The notes under the pieces are model-generated. The model had not been told where the DNA came from. It worked only from the letters and a program-made list of their open reading frames with translations, and ran no database searches. Below, piece by piece: positions 55,002 through 61,969 of a stretch of DNA of 64,000 nt. The stretch covers positions 1-64,000 of IMG/VR virus record IMGVR_UViG_3300030390_001781, one strand, 5' to 3'. Position 1 is the stretch's first letter, and each line of letters begins with the position of its first letter. The stretch is from a virus. Position numbers and translations under genes: made by a program.

Positions 55002-55147
55002 ATGTCTTTACAATTACTTTCAACTGATTTTGAATTTTTCTCACAGTTTTTAATTTTTACAATTGATACAACTGATATTCCTATAGTTGTTATTGCTATT
55101 GTAAAAAGTAGTAGAAATAAATTTCTTCTAAATTTAATCAATTCCAT
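54983..55147 (-). CDS. Small single-pass membrane protein, 54 aa
   Basis: ATG at 55147 overlaps the stop of the ThiF-like gene by ten bases; stop at 54983-54985 in the hairpin before dnaB. The product has a basic start (MELIKFRRNL), one membrane helix (FLLLFTIAITTIGISVVSIV, 11-30) and a polar tail with two Cys. It may be a membrane anchor or toxin-like part of the PRTRC unit. No family recognised. Confidence 0.55.
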   Translation of the reverse strand: MELIKFRRNLFLLLFTIAITTIGISVVSIVKIKNCEKNSKSVESNCKDIKETEH

Positions 55148-55884
55148 TGAATACTTTTTGAAGATAATGTTTCTAATGAAACATAAATACCTTTGTAAAT
55201 CATTTGTTCTTTTGTTAATAGCTCGTCTAAAAGATTAAGTCCATGACTAGCAAGTAAAGGATTCATAAACAACTTTTGTTTTGATATAGCTTCTGCTATA
55301 GAGCAACTAGGTTCATTTAAATCTTCTTTAGTTTTTAAATAATCTTTAGGAAAACCATAACTAGCTGTTTCTGTTTTAACATTTTTTCCAGGAACGTAAC
55401 TAACATATACTTGTCCGTAATCATAACTGTTACCAAAATCAACAATATAAACACCTTCTCCGTAATTTATATCTTGTCCTTTTATTTTATGAGAAACATA
55501 GTTGTAAACTTGTTTTCTTACTTTCATGTTATCAGGACACAATATAATTACTTGTGTTTCTTTGATTTTTTTAACATCATATTCATCTTCATAAGCATTC
55601 CAATCAAAGCCATAATTTCTGTTAATATTACTAACAATAGTTTTAGCTTTACTTTCTCCTATTTCATCGTCGTTATATAGTTGTCTTACTGTGTTAGACT
55701 CACTTATAACGTCAGGGTCATAAACATTTACATTTATGCCTTGACTATTCATTACAACTTCATTATGTACTAAATTTAGTTTTGCTAAACCTTGTAAAAC
55801 ATAAGAACCTGTACCTCCAACGCCTATTAAGTCTATCTTAATAGGCGATAAAGGATTAGAGAGAAACCTTTTTGTTAAGTGCAT
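55138..55884 (-). CDS. PRTRC system ThiF-family (E1-like) adenylating enzyme
   Basis: A 248-aa E1-fold protein. GVGGTGS at 21-27 is the nucleotide-binding loop; D56 in NVYDPD binds ribose; N64, R67 and Q68 (SNTVRQ) and K79 complete the ATP site; CPDN at 116-119 holds the Mg-binding D118. C194 in EPSCSIAEA is the likely thioester Cys. The family activates the C-terminal Gly of a ubiquitin-like protein. It overlaps the E2-like gene by 29 bases. It is compact, with no extra ubiquitin-fold domain, as usual for PRTRC ThiF proteins. Confidence 0.85.
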   Translation of the reverse strand: MHLTKRFLSNPLSPIKIDLIGVGGTGSYVLQGLAKLNLVHNEVVMNSQGINVNVYDPDVISESNTVRQLYNDDEIGESKAKTIVSNINRNYGFDWNAYEDEYDVKKIKETQVIILCPDNMKVRKQVYNYVSHKIKGQDINYGEGVYIVDFGNSYDYGQVYVSYVPGKNVKTETASYGFPKDYLKTKEDLNEPSCSIAEAISKQKLFMNPLLASHGLNLLDELLTKEQMIYKGIYVSLETLSSKSIQWN

Positions 55885-56560
55885 TTAATACGTTTTTAAT
55901 TTTTTTACCACTATCAATATGATTTTGACTTTGTTCTTTTTCAGTCATTTCATAAAATAAGTTTGTATCAAATTGTAAACCTGACTGCAAATGATTGTTG
56001 AAATTAGAGTTCCAAAATAAATCATGAAGATTAGTTTTAAGCATTCTTAAACTTTTAAAAACATAATCTCTTCCTTTTAAAGAATTTCCCCAACATATTT
56101 TACCATCGTCATAAACATTAGGAGTAGCTAATCTATAAAGTTTAGTTTCTAAATGTCTAAATTTCTTATAAGCATAAACATAAACTTCATTACCGTCATA
56201 TACCCAAAAAGTACTAGGACAATAATAAATTTCATTTTTAGTACCCATAGAAATTATTCTTTTACTAGGTTTGTCTGTCCACGCTATTAAAGTGTTTTCA
56301 GGAGAATTATCTAGCCAAAAAAATGTATTAGGCTTACAGTCTACATTAATTGCAATGTTTGTACCTTTTTCAACAACTAAATCTTTTAAGAAATTAATTG
56401 TTTTTATGCTAGCAGGCTTACCTACTAGCATTTTACCATTTTTATCTATATCTCTTACTTCTACATAATCATTACCTTCATTATTATTATAAAAAATCAT
56501 TGTTTTTTTAGGTAATAAATTTTGTATTGGTTTAAATACAGCGTTTTCTAAATCTGCCAT
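55856..56560 (-). CDS. PRTRC system protein B, prokaryotic E2-like conjugating enzyme
   Basis: A 234-aa protein. Residues 144-159 read LATPNVYDDGKICWGN, almost the canonical E2 signature HPN-[VI]-Y-xxG-xIC: Pro147, Asn148 and the catalytic-type Cys156 are in place and only the His of HPN is Thr146. The preceding beta strands (EIYYCPSTFWVY, VYVYAYKKF) fit the E2 sheet, and the C-terminal part is helical. I recall this family as Prok-E2_D / PRTRC-B. It would accept the ubiquitin-like PRTRC-C from the ThiF protein and pass it to a target. A basic or acidic target is unknown. Confidence 0.85.
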   Translation of the reverse strand: MADLENAVFKPIQNLLPKKTMIFYNNNEGNDYVEVRDIDKNGKMLVGKPASIKTINFLKDLVVEKGTNIAINVDCKPNTFFWLDNSPENTLIAWTDKPSKRIISMGTKNEIYYCPSTFWVYDGNEVYVYAYKKFRHLETKLYRLATPNVYDDGKICWGNSLKGRDYVFKSLRMLKTNLHDLFWNSNFNNHLQSGLQFDTNLFYEMTEKEQSQNHIDSGKKIKNVLNALNKKVSL

Positions 56561-57558
56561 AAGTAATCTATTAATTTTTTAATGTATTGAACTGTTTTAA
56601 ATTGTTTTGTAGTATTTACAATTCCATCTAAAGAGTACTCTTTTTTATAAATTAGTCTTTCAAATTCATAGTTATTCCAGTAGTCGTTTAAATGATGCTC
56701 ATACTCTTTAAAAATCTCATCATCTTTAGGTAAAAGACACATATAATTTTGAAAAGGAATAATTTCTTCGTTTTCAATATCTTCTATTTTTGTAACTAAA
56801 TCAGAGAATTTAAAATCATTACAACTATAACTGTTGTAATGATTAATCATTTTTAACATGATTTTTGCTTGAGGACAATGATTAGGATTTTCCATTATGT
56901 AATCGTAATGCCAATCATTATTCCCTTTAACAAATTCATTTATACACTGCTGTAATTTTTTATCATATTCTGCAATGTAATCAGATTCATTTATTTCTAA
57001 ATCTAAATCTTCATTTTCATCACTAAGACAGTATTCTAAAGTCATACGAAAAGTAACATTAGTATTAATAGTTGGATAGTCATACTTAATAACTAAACTT
57101 CCAATTACATACCTTATTATCTTTTTAAGATTTTCGTCTTCTACATTATCAATACAATCAAAAGTAAAACAATTGCCAACCTCTGGTTCCTCATGATATA
57201 AAATAATTGATTTACCGTCAAAAGTTATATTGTCATAATTGAAATATTCTTTTTCTGATTTTAATAAATCATTTAAATTAGAGTTTAAAAAGTTGATTAA
57301 CTGTTCTTGGTTAAAATTTGAAATACATTTTAAGTCTATATCAGTATATTTGTGTAACACACTTAATAAAGACAATAGAAGATTCTCAATTTTATCAATT
57401 CTAAATTTGTCTAATACAGAAATTACAGGGTAAAACGTGAGGTTCCTTTCGGAACCTTTATACGTTTTTCTTCTTTTGACTCGTTTAGGATTCTTGAGCA
57501 CATTTTTGTATGTAACGCATTGTCCAACATAACGCATCTTTTCTTTTCTTTTTTGCAT
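56548..57558 (-). CDS. PRTRC system protein F candidate
   Basis: A 336-aa acidic alpha/beta protein with no motif I know. The call rests on its place between PRTRC-C and PRTRC-B, where other cassettes carry protein F. The first 48 residues are strongly basic (MQKRKEKMRYVGQ, KNPKRVKRRKTYKG) and overlap the 67-aa ORF by 136 bases, so the true start may be further in, or the two frames may be joined by frameshifting at the hairpin 57432-57468. It ends 13 bases into the E2-like gene. Confidence 0.5.
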   Translation of the reverse strand: MQKRKEKMRYVGQCVTYKNVLKNPKRVKRRKTYKGSERNLTFYPVISVLDKFRIDKIENLLLSLLSVLHKYTDIDLKCISNFNQEQLINFLNSNLNDLLKSEKEYFNYDNITFDGKSIILYHEEPEVGNCFTFDCIDNVEDENLKKIIRYVIGSLVIKYDYPTINTNVTFRMTLEYCLSDENEDLDLEINESDYIAEYDKKLQQCINEFVKGNNDWHYDYIMENPNHCPQAKIMLKMINHYNSYSCNDFKFSDLVTKIEDIENEEIIPFQNYMCLLPKDDEIFKEYEHHLNDYWNNYEFERLIYKKEYSLDGIVNTTKQFKTVQYIKKLIDYLWQI

Positions 57559-57626
57559 ATCTCTAATACTTTTTCAACTACCCTTTTAGGTAATGATTCG
57601 TAAACCTTGTTAATTAAACTTTTCAT
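57423..57626 (-). CDS. Small basic protein in the PRTRC cassette, 67 aa
   Basis: Starts with ATGA overlap on the PRTRC-C stop (57626), so translation is probably coupled. The product is Lys-rich and helical (MKSLINKVYESLPKRVVEKV, LEICKKEKKRC). Its last 45 codons share DNA with the start of the PRTRC-F-position gene. A stem-loop sits 7-43 bases before its stop. It could be an independent small subunit or the true N-terminus of the next protein. Confidence 0.5.
   Translation of the reverse strand: MKSLINKVYESLPKRVVEKVLEICKKEKKRCVMLDNALHTKMCSRILNESKEEKRIKVPKGTSRFTL
57432..57468 (-). promoter_or_regulatory. Stable GAAA-tetraloop hairpin in the overlap of two PRTRC reading frames
   Basis: Minus strand: AAAACGT - ATAAA - GGTTCC - GAAA - GGAACC - TC - ACGTTTT. 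A 6-bp GC-rich stem closed by a GNRA tetraloop and an outer 7-bp stem across an internal loop. It ends seven bases before the stop of the 67-aa ORF. It may control translation or frameshifting, or slow the ribosome. No canonical slippery heptamer in frame was found. Confidence 0.6.
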
Positions 57627-57829
57627 CCTTTTGTTCCTATTTTAGTTTCAAACGTATATTCAATTTTGTTGTTCACTACGTTAGGTTCAGATAAATGAGA
57701 GTTTACTAACTCTGGATAAGAGTTTGCATAAAAATCCAAAACTTGTTTTAAAGTAAAGTTTTGATTAGGATCTGAAAGCATAAGTTCTTTGAACTTAAAT
57801 ACTCTTTCTAGTCTTTCTGTTTTAGCCAT
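57623..57829 (-). CDS. PRTRC system protein C, ubiquitin-like modifier candidate
   Basis: A 68-aa protein with the usual PRTRC-C length and layout: strand (ERVFKFKELML), the helix FTLKQVLDFYANSYPELV with the family's VxDFYAxxYPEL pattern, and strands (KIEYTFETKIGTKG). It ends in a Gly, as needed for adenylation by the ThiF protein. I recall the family as Prok_Ub in Pfam. If it is a modifier, no C-terminal processing is needed. It starts eight bases before the stop of PRTRC-E. Confidence 0.85.
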   Translation of the reverse strand: MAKTERLERVFKFKELMLSDPNQNFTLKQVLDFYANSYPELVNSHLSEPNVVNNKIEYTFETKIGTKG

Positions 57830-58430
57830 TAAAATTAATTTTTTTGTATCTATCTTCCATCATTGATTCAATTTGCTCAGGAGTTAATTGTTTAGATTCA
57901 ATAACTTTAGGCTCTGCTGGTGCTGTGTAAGCTTGTTCTTGAAATAAACCAACACTTTTGTTGTTGTCATCAAGTTTTTGCTTACAAGACTTAGCTAAGG
58001 AGCTTTCTGAGTCAATCTTTAAAGCTTCATCAATTAACTTTTGTGCTTCTTTAAAAGATTTTTCTTCAATTAGTTTATCAATACCTTCTAATTTCTTTTT
58101 CACTTTTTCGTTAAGAGTTTTTTGTTTTTTCTTCTTCTCTTCTGCCATTTTTGACTCTGCTTTCATCTTTTCTGCCGAATTGATAAAATCATTCATGTTG
58201 GTTGTTACTTGTGAAATTTTAGGTAATTGATTTTCTAAAGATTTACTTAACTCTTCTAATACACTTTGAACATCTGTACCTGTAACAATAAACGGTACAA
58301 TTAACTTCGCACTTTCGTCTGAAGTTTTTGGCTTTGGCAATACTGAAACAGTAAATTCATCGCCAATTTTCTTGAATGCTACAACAACATCAATGTTGTC
58401 TAGCTTTTCTAAAATTTGTGTAAATATCAT
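57822..58430 (-). CDS. PRTRC system protein E
   Basis: A 202-aa protein. The N-terminal 80 residues match the PRTRC-E opening: FKKIGDEFTVSVLPKPK, then LIVPFIVTGTDVQSVLEEL. A charged coiled coil (KAESKMAEEKKKKQKTLNEK), a TPR-like helix pair (EEKSFKEAQKLIDEALKI) and a C-terminal helix (LTPEQIESMMEDRYKKINF) follow. Its role in the cassette is unknown. Start at 58430 lies after motif copy 5. Confidence 0.8.
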   Translation of the reverse strand: MIFTQILEKLDNIDVVVAFKKIGDEFTVSVLPKPKTSDESAKLIVPFIVTGTDVQSVLEELSKSLENQLPKISQVTTNMNDFINSAEKMKAESKMAEEKKKKQKTLNEKVKKKLEGIDKLIEEKSFKEAQKLIDEALKIDSESSLAKSCKQKLDDNNKSVGLFQEQAYTAPAEPKVIESKQLTPEQIESMMEDRYKKINFNG

Positions 58431-58443
58431 AGTTTTAAATTTT

Positions 58444-58490
58444 AATTATCAAGCCACAATGGGATATACCCACTGTAGCTTTTGATAATT
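58444..58490 (-). promoter_or_regulatory. Conserved early-gene motif with long hairpin, copy 5 (before the PRTRC cassette)
   Basis: CAAGCCACAATGGG at 58450-58463, a full consensus match. AATTATCAA (58444-58452) pairs with TTGATAATT (58482-58490) and the inner GCCACAATGGG partly with CCCACTGTAGC. The PRTRC-E ATG is 19 bases downstream of the motif. The right arm overlaps the stop of the DUF932 gene. Confidence 0.65.
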
Positions 58491-59385
58491 AAGCGTAAAC
58501 TAATTTAGAAATTTCACTAAATGCTTTGTTGTCTAATTTTTGACCTGAACCAATCATTTTACTTTCCATTAAATCTTTATTTCCAGGTAAATCTCTATTA
58601 GTATAAGAGGTTACTCCTGAAAATAATCCCCATAAAGTTTGACCTTTTTGAGAAGATTCTTCAGCAATACGAAGAGTTAAATTCTTTGCTTTGTTTATAG
58701 AATTTGTAGAATACTTTTCTCTCGCTTCTTCGCTAGTCATTTCTACATCAACACCTACTAAGCTTTTGATTAAGCGCTTAATATCGTTAGGTTTAGATTC
58801 TATATCATTCATTCTTGTAAAGGTTTCGTAAAGGCTTAATTCTGACTCTTTAAAGTCATCAATACCAAACATAATAGTGTCTATTTTTTCACGCATAGTT
58901 TTAGTATGTCTTACTTTATGAGCTAAATCTCTATAAGCTTTATGAAAAATATTACTACAGCTAATAGTTTTGTTAGTCATTCCTAATCCTACTCCTGAAC
59001 TACCATCATGACTATTTGTTATAGTTATGTATTTATCAATTTGATCGTTGTTAAGACCAATATTCTTGATAGAGCCGCTATCAATTTGCATAAATACTTT
59101 ACGACCATCTTGTAAAGCACCTCCTTTTACAATATCTCCACCTAATTTTGTGGCAATTTCGTGAGTTAATTCTGCTAAATCCCAATTCTGAAATATTTCA
59201 TAACTGTCTTTACAAGTCATAAACTCTTTGTCAATATCTGACCTACGAATAGATAAATAATTTGATTCAATCCCTTCTCTAGTGAAAAGATTTTCTTTTT
59301 TGACTTCCCAAAAAAGATTGTGTTGTTCTAACAAGTCCATTACCATTTGTCCTTTGTTTTCAACTTCGTTAATTTGATTTTCCAT
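58489..59385 (-). CDS. DUF932 (phage/plasmid-like TIGR03299) protein
   Basis: A 298-aa protein with the DUF932 core: IDKYITITNSHDGSSGVGLG near 136-155, then TISCSNIF and KVRHTKTMREKI, and a helical C-terminal half with EAREKYS and LWGLFSGVTSYTNR. Proteins of this family accompany PRTRC genes in Bacteroidota mobile elements and occur in many phages; no activity is established. It lies directly before PRTRC-E and has its own motif copy upstream. Confidence 0.75.
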   Translation of the reverse strand: MENQINEVENKGQMVMDLLEQHNLFWEVKKENLFTREGIESNYLSIRRSDIDKEFMTCKDSYEIFQNWDLAELTHEIATKLGGDIVKGGALQDGRKVFMQIDSGSIKNIGLNNDQIDKYITITNSHDGSSGVGLGMTNKTISCSNIFHKAYRDLAHKVRHTKTMREKIDTIMFGIDDFKESELSLYETFTRMNDIESKPNDIKRLIKSLVGVDVEMTSEEAREKYSTNSINKAKNLTLRIAEESSQKGQTLWGLFSGVTSYTNRDLPGNKDLMESKMIGSGQKLDNKAFSEISKLVYA

Positions 59386-59406
59386 AATAAATTAAATTTT
59401 AAATAA

Positions 59407-59436
59407 CCAAAACACAAGGGGAAACAAGTGTTTTGG
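59407..59436 (-). promoter_or_regulatory. Conserved early-gene motif with hairpin, copy 4
   Basis: CAAAACACAAGGGG at 59408-59421, a full consensus match. CCAAAACAC (59407-59415) pairs with GTGTTTTGG (59428-59436). The DUF932 ATG at 59385 lies 22 bases downstream on the minus strand. Confidence 0.65.
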
Positions 59437-59445
59437 TAAAAAAAA

Positions 59446-59625
59446 CTAAATGATTTTTAAAATTAAATCCCTAATTAAAGATGAAACATGAATATTATTA
59501 TCATTACAATAATCTTTAAGTTTTTTTGATTCAGACTTAGTTAAATAAGTAAGTGTTCTTTTACTTTTTTGTTCTTCTTCATCTATTTTTTGAAAACCTT
59601 TTAAACCTTTTTTAGTAAATCCCAT
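59446..59625 (-). CDS. Ribbon-helix-helix-like DNA-binding protein, 59 aa
   Basis: ATG at 59625, one base after the stop of the upstream gene; stop TAG at 59446-59448. After a basic start (MGFTKKGLKGF) it reads KRTLTYLTKSESKKLKDYCN then VSSLIRDLILKII: a strand followed by two helices, with the RxLIxxxI end typical of CopG/MetJ-type repressors. It lies just before motif copy 4 and the PRTRC unit, so it could regulate them. Function inferred from pattern. Confidence 0.6.
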   Translation of the reverse strand: MGFTKKGLKGFQKIDEEEQKSKRTLTYLTKSESKKLKDYCNDNNIHVSSLIRDLILKII

Positions 59626-59626
59626 T

Positions 59627-59878
59627 TTAAATTATTTTTTTAGTTTTTTTATCAAATCTAATTTCTTTTAGTATTTCATTATCAACACTAAATTTAAAAA
59701 TGATTTCGTTATCAACTTCTCTTCTAGTTGTACATATTTGTGCAATTTCATGAGAGTTTTTTGCACTTGTACCTACCATAATAGTTTGTGTACTCGTGTC
59801 TTTTGCTCCAAAAGATTTATCTGACTTGTAAATACAAGCTTCTACTTTTGTCCATATTGGGTAACTTCTACTTGCCAT
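59627..59878 (-). CDS. Hypothetical protein, 83 aa
   Basis: Beta-rich protein (YPIWTKVEACIYKSDKSFGA; VGTSAKNSHEIAQI; EIIFKFSVDNEILKEIRF). It sits two bases after the radical-SAM gene, so it may belong with it. No family recognised. Confidence 0.5.
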   Translation of the reverse strand: MASRSYPIWTKVEACIYKSDKSFGAKDTSTQTIMVGTSAKNSHEIAQICTTRREVDNEIIFKFSVDNEILKEIRFDKKTKKII

Positions 59879-59880
59879 AA

Positions 59881-60741
59881 TTAAAATATATATCTGATTT
59901 TATTCCATTTAATAATGCTATCATGAAGTTTTATAAACGATTGAATATAATCACGTTTTAAATTGTGTTCATATCTAATGTTTGTACCTCCATAGCTAGA
60001 AACTTTGCTTTCTTGGTTTTCTGGTGTCCATAACAAACTTTCTCCTTTTTTGTCGTTTGTAACATTTTTATAATGTTTTTTTTCGTTGTGAGTTAAAAAG
60101 ATTACTTCGCATTTTACTTGGTCTTTGTAATCAATATAATCATTACAAAGTTGAAATAAATACTTATAGTCTTTTAACCAATCAGGATAAACAACAACAG
60201 GACTAAAGTTTAAATGAACATCATATCCTGCATCAATAAAAGCGTTTACAGCTTTTATTCTATCAATAATTTTAGGTGTGCCTGGCTCAAGATAATCTGA
60301 AATCTTTTGAGGCATTAAGCTAAATCTAATTCTTACTTTACCATTTGGGTTATAATTAATAAACTCAATAGGTATAATTTTAGTGGCTAGAGTAGCCATA
60401 GCTATAGGATGATTTTTAAAGAAATCAAAAATCTTTTCCCAATCGTGATACTTTCTATGCAAAGCAAAATCTTCATTACAAGCTATATCGTATGTCATAT
60501 AGCTTTCATGAGTTTGATTAGGTTTGCTAGCATTAGCTACAAAGTAAGAATGATTGTTAATTTCACTTAAAATCTGATTAACGTTTTTAGAAACAGTTAA
60601 ACCTTTTTCTAAATGTCGTTTCATATAACAATAAGTACAGTCTAATAAACAACCATAACCAAAAGAAGGAGTAATATAATCACTACTCCTTCCTGATTCT
60701 CTTATTGTCATAGTCTTTCGGTCTACATATCCAACTATCAT
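59881..60741 (-). CDS. Radical SAM protein, spore photoproduct lyase-like
   Basis: A 286-aa protein with the SPL arrangement of the iron-sulphur motif, CLLDCTYC (C31, C35, C38; C-x3-C-x2-C), preceded by YITPSFGYG and followed by a TIM-barrel pattern with RIRFSLMPQKI and VHLNFSPVVVYP. Radical SAM enzymes use a 4Fe-4S cluster and S-adenosylmethionine; SPL repairs thymine dimers. A phage copy could repair UV damage in its own DNA, or do another radical reaction. It begins with ATGA overlap on the 65-aa gene. Confidence 0.85.
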   Translation of the reverse strand: MIVGYVDRKTMTIRESGRSSDYITPSFGYGCLLDCTYCYMKRHLEKGLTVSKNVNQILSEINNHSYFVANASKPNQTHESYMTYDIACNEDFALHRKYHDWEKIFDFFKNHPIAMATLATKIIPIEFINYNPNGKVRIRFSLMPQKISDYLEPGTPKIIDRIKAVNAFIDAGYDVHLNFSPVVVYPDWLKDYKYLFQLCNDYIDYKDQVKCEVIFLTHNEKKHYKNVTNDKKGESLLWTPENQESKVSSYGGTNIRYEHNLKRDYIQSFIKLHDSIIKWNKIRYIF

Positions 60742-60935
60742 TTTTTAGATAAAACATATTCATTATAACCTACTTGAAAAAATATTTTATCATATTTCCT
60801 AATAGCTGTTCCATATTGATTACGGTATTTATAATAAAACCTTGGAACACCACCAATTATCCATTCTTCACTATCTTGTGACGGAGAAATAGAATTTAAA
60901 TATTCTTCGTATTCTTTTTTTGTTGTCTTTTTCAT
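60738..60935 (-). CDS. Conserved small phage protein, 65 aa
   Basis: Contains YGTAIRKYDKIFFQVGYNEY, a phrase common in short phage proteins of unknown role. Overlaps the stop of the upstream gene and the start of the radical-SAM gene by four bases each, so all three are coupled. Confidence 0.6.
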   Translation of the reverse strand: MKKTTKKEYEEYLNSISPSQDSEEWIIGGVPRFYYKYRNQYGTAIRKYDKIFFQVGYNEYVLSKK

Positions 60936-61336
60936 ATCCCTTCCATTAATAAATGTTTTTTGTAATCTCTGTGTTCTTGTTCTTCGATTAAATTATTAAT
61001 TGCATCACGACAAATATGAATACCTTTATTTTGAAAGTATTCAAGATATTTCAGTACTCTATCTTCAAGTACCTCTATAGCTTGCTCATATCTTTTCTGA
61101 GAGCGTCTTTTACAAGGCAATAAAGTATCTCCAAAGCCTGTAAATGCAGTAAATGATTCTATTTTAAAATCACCTTTGTCTTCAATTTCAACAGGAACTA
61201 CGTTAACTCTATAACCTGTTTCTCTACGTTCATTTGTAGCCCAATTAATACTTTCGCTAGGTTTTAAGTAACTAATACTAAATTTAATTTTTACAGACGG
61301 CTTGTCTGTATCAACATACATTTTGTAATTTTCCAT
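60932..61336 (-). CDS. Conserved phage protein, 134 aa
   Basis: Beta-rich N-terminus (VKIKFSISYLKPSESINW; RVNVVPVEIED), then FTAFTGFGDTLLPCKRRSQK and a helix with many Glu. I have seen this FTAFTG...L.CKR layout in hypothetical phage proteins. Start at 61336 is preceded by motif copy 3. Confidence 0.6.
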   Translation of the reverse strand: MENYKMYVDTDKPSVKIKFSISYLKPSESINWATNERRETGYRVNVVPVEIEDKGDFKIESFTAFTGFGDTLLPCKRRSQKRYEQAIEVLEDRVLKYLEYFQNKGIHICRDAINNLIEEQEHRDYKKHLLMEGI

Positions 61337-61360
61337 AATTTATTTTTTAAAGTTAAACAT

Positions 61361-61391
61361 CAAGGCACAACGGGTAATCCCATTGTGCCTT
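61361..61391 (-). promoter_or_regulatory. Conserved early-gene motif with near-perfect hairpin, copy 3
   Basis: CAAGGCACAACGGG at 61361-61374, a full consensus match. AAGGCACAA(C)GGG pairs with CCC(A)TTGTGCCTT (61379-61391), leaving one mismatch and loop TAAT. This is the best-formed hairpin of the eight copies. The ATG at 61336 lies 24 bases downstream. Confidence 0.7.
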
Positions 61392-61465
61392 AACTGAACT
61401 TTAAAAAACTACTAATGCTTAACTAGTAATGCCTTAAATTCTCCATTAGCTTGGAGAGTTTTATT
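61392..61465. other. Gap with weak inverted repeats
   Basis: No gene seen. On the minus strand CTCC(n8)GGAG (near 61440-61456) and TACTA(n9)TAGTA followed by six T (near 61405-61428) form short AT-rich hairpins. The second could be a weak terminator after the DpnD-like gene. Confidence 0.3.
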
Positions 61466-61633
61466 TTAATCTTTTAAAACTTTAAATTCTGTAGATATGT
61501 GATCTGAAGAATCTAAAATAATATCTTCATCATGATATCTTTGACTTAAGATAACATTAGCTTCGGCTTCACTATTAGCTTCTACTTCAATAACTTTAGA
61601 TAAAGTTTCAATTATTTCTACACTAAATTTCAT
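61466..61633 (-). CDS. DpnD/PcfM-like small protein, 55 aa
   Basis: ATG at 61633 overlaps the upstream stop by 11 bases; stop TAA at 61466-61468. The sequence FSVEIIETLSKVIEVEANSE followed by EAEANVIL and DEDIILDSSD matches the short DpnD/PcfM-like family (ITETLxRxVEVEAxSxEEA...IVLDxxDF). The family occurs in phages and mobile elements; function unknown. Confidence 0.7.
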   Translation of the reverse strand: MKFSVEIIETLSKVIEVEANSEAEANVILSQRYHDEDIILDSSDHISTEFKVLKD

Positions 61634-61964
61634 CTAACAAATTTGTTTGATAAAATTTATTAACTAACGCTTTTACTTTTTGAGATTGCATCTTTTTAAG
61701 ATAAGCACCTCTAAGTATAGTTACAAGTAATTTTTCAAGATTTTGTTTTCTGTCATCACCTGTATGAAAAGATATCCATTTGTTTCCAGTATCAAATTCT
61801 TCATAGTTACTAATACATTCTTGAATAATTATATGTTCTTGAACTTCATAAGTATTTATACCAAGAGCCATATCTAATTCACGAATAAATTCATCTACAA
61901 TATCATCGATTTGCTTTTTACATCGATCTAAAATTGCTTTTTCTAAATCTTTTACGTTATTCAT
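61623..61964 (-). CDS. Hypothetical helical protein, 113 aa
   Basis: All-alpha acidic protein (LEKAILDRCKKQIDDIVDEF; LEKLLVTILRGAYLKKM). No family recognised. It lies five bases after the upstream stop. Confidence 0.5.
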   Translation of the reverse strand: MNNVKDLEKAILDRCKKQIDDIVDEFIRELDMALGINTYEVQEHIIIQECISNYEEFDTGNKWISFHTGDDRKQNLEKLLVTILRGAYLKKMQSQKVKALVNKFYQTNLLDEI

Positions 61965-61969
61965 AATTA

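Noticed and set aside
55002-55238. 78-aa plus-strand frame in the ThiF/dnaB gap
   Set aside because: It is antisense to the 54-aa membrane protein and the ThiF 3' end, and all neighbours run on the minus strand.
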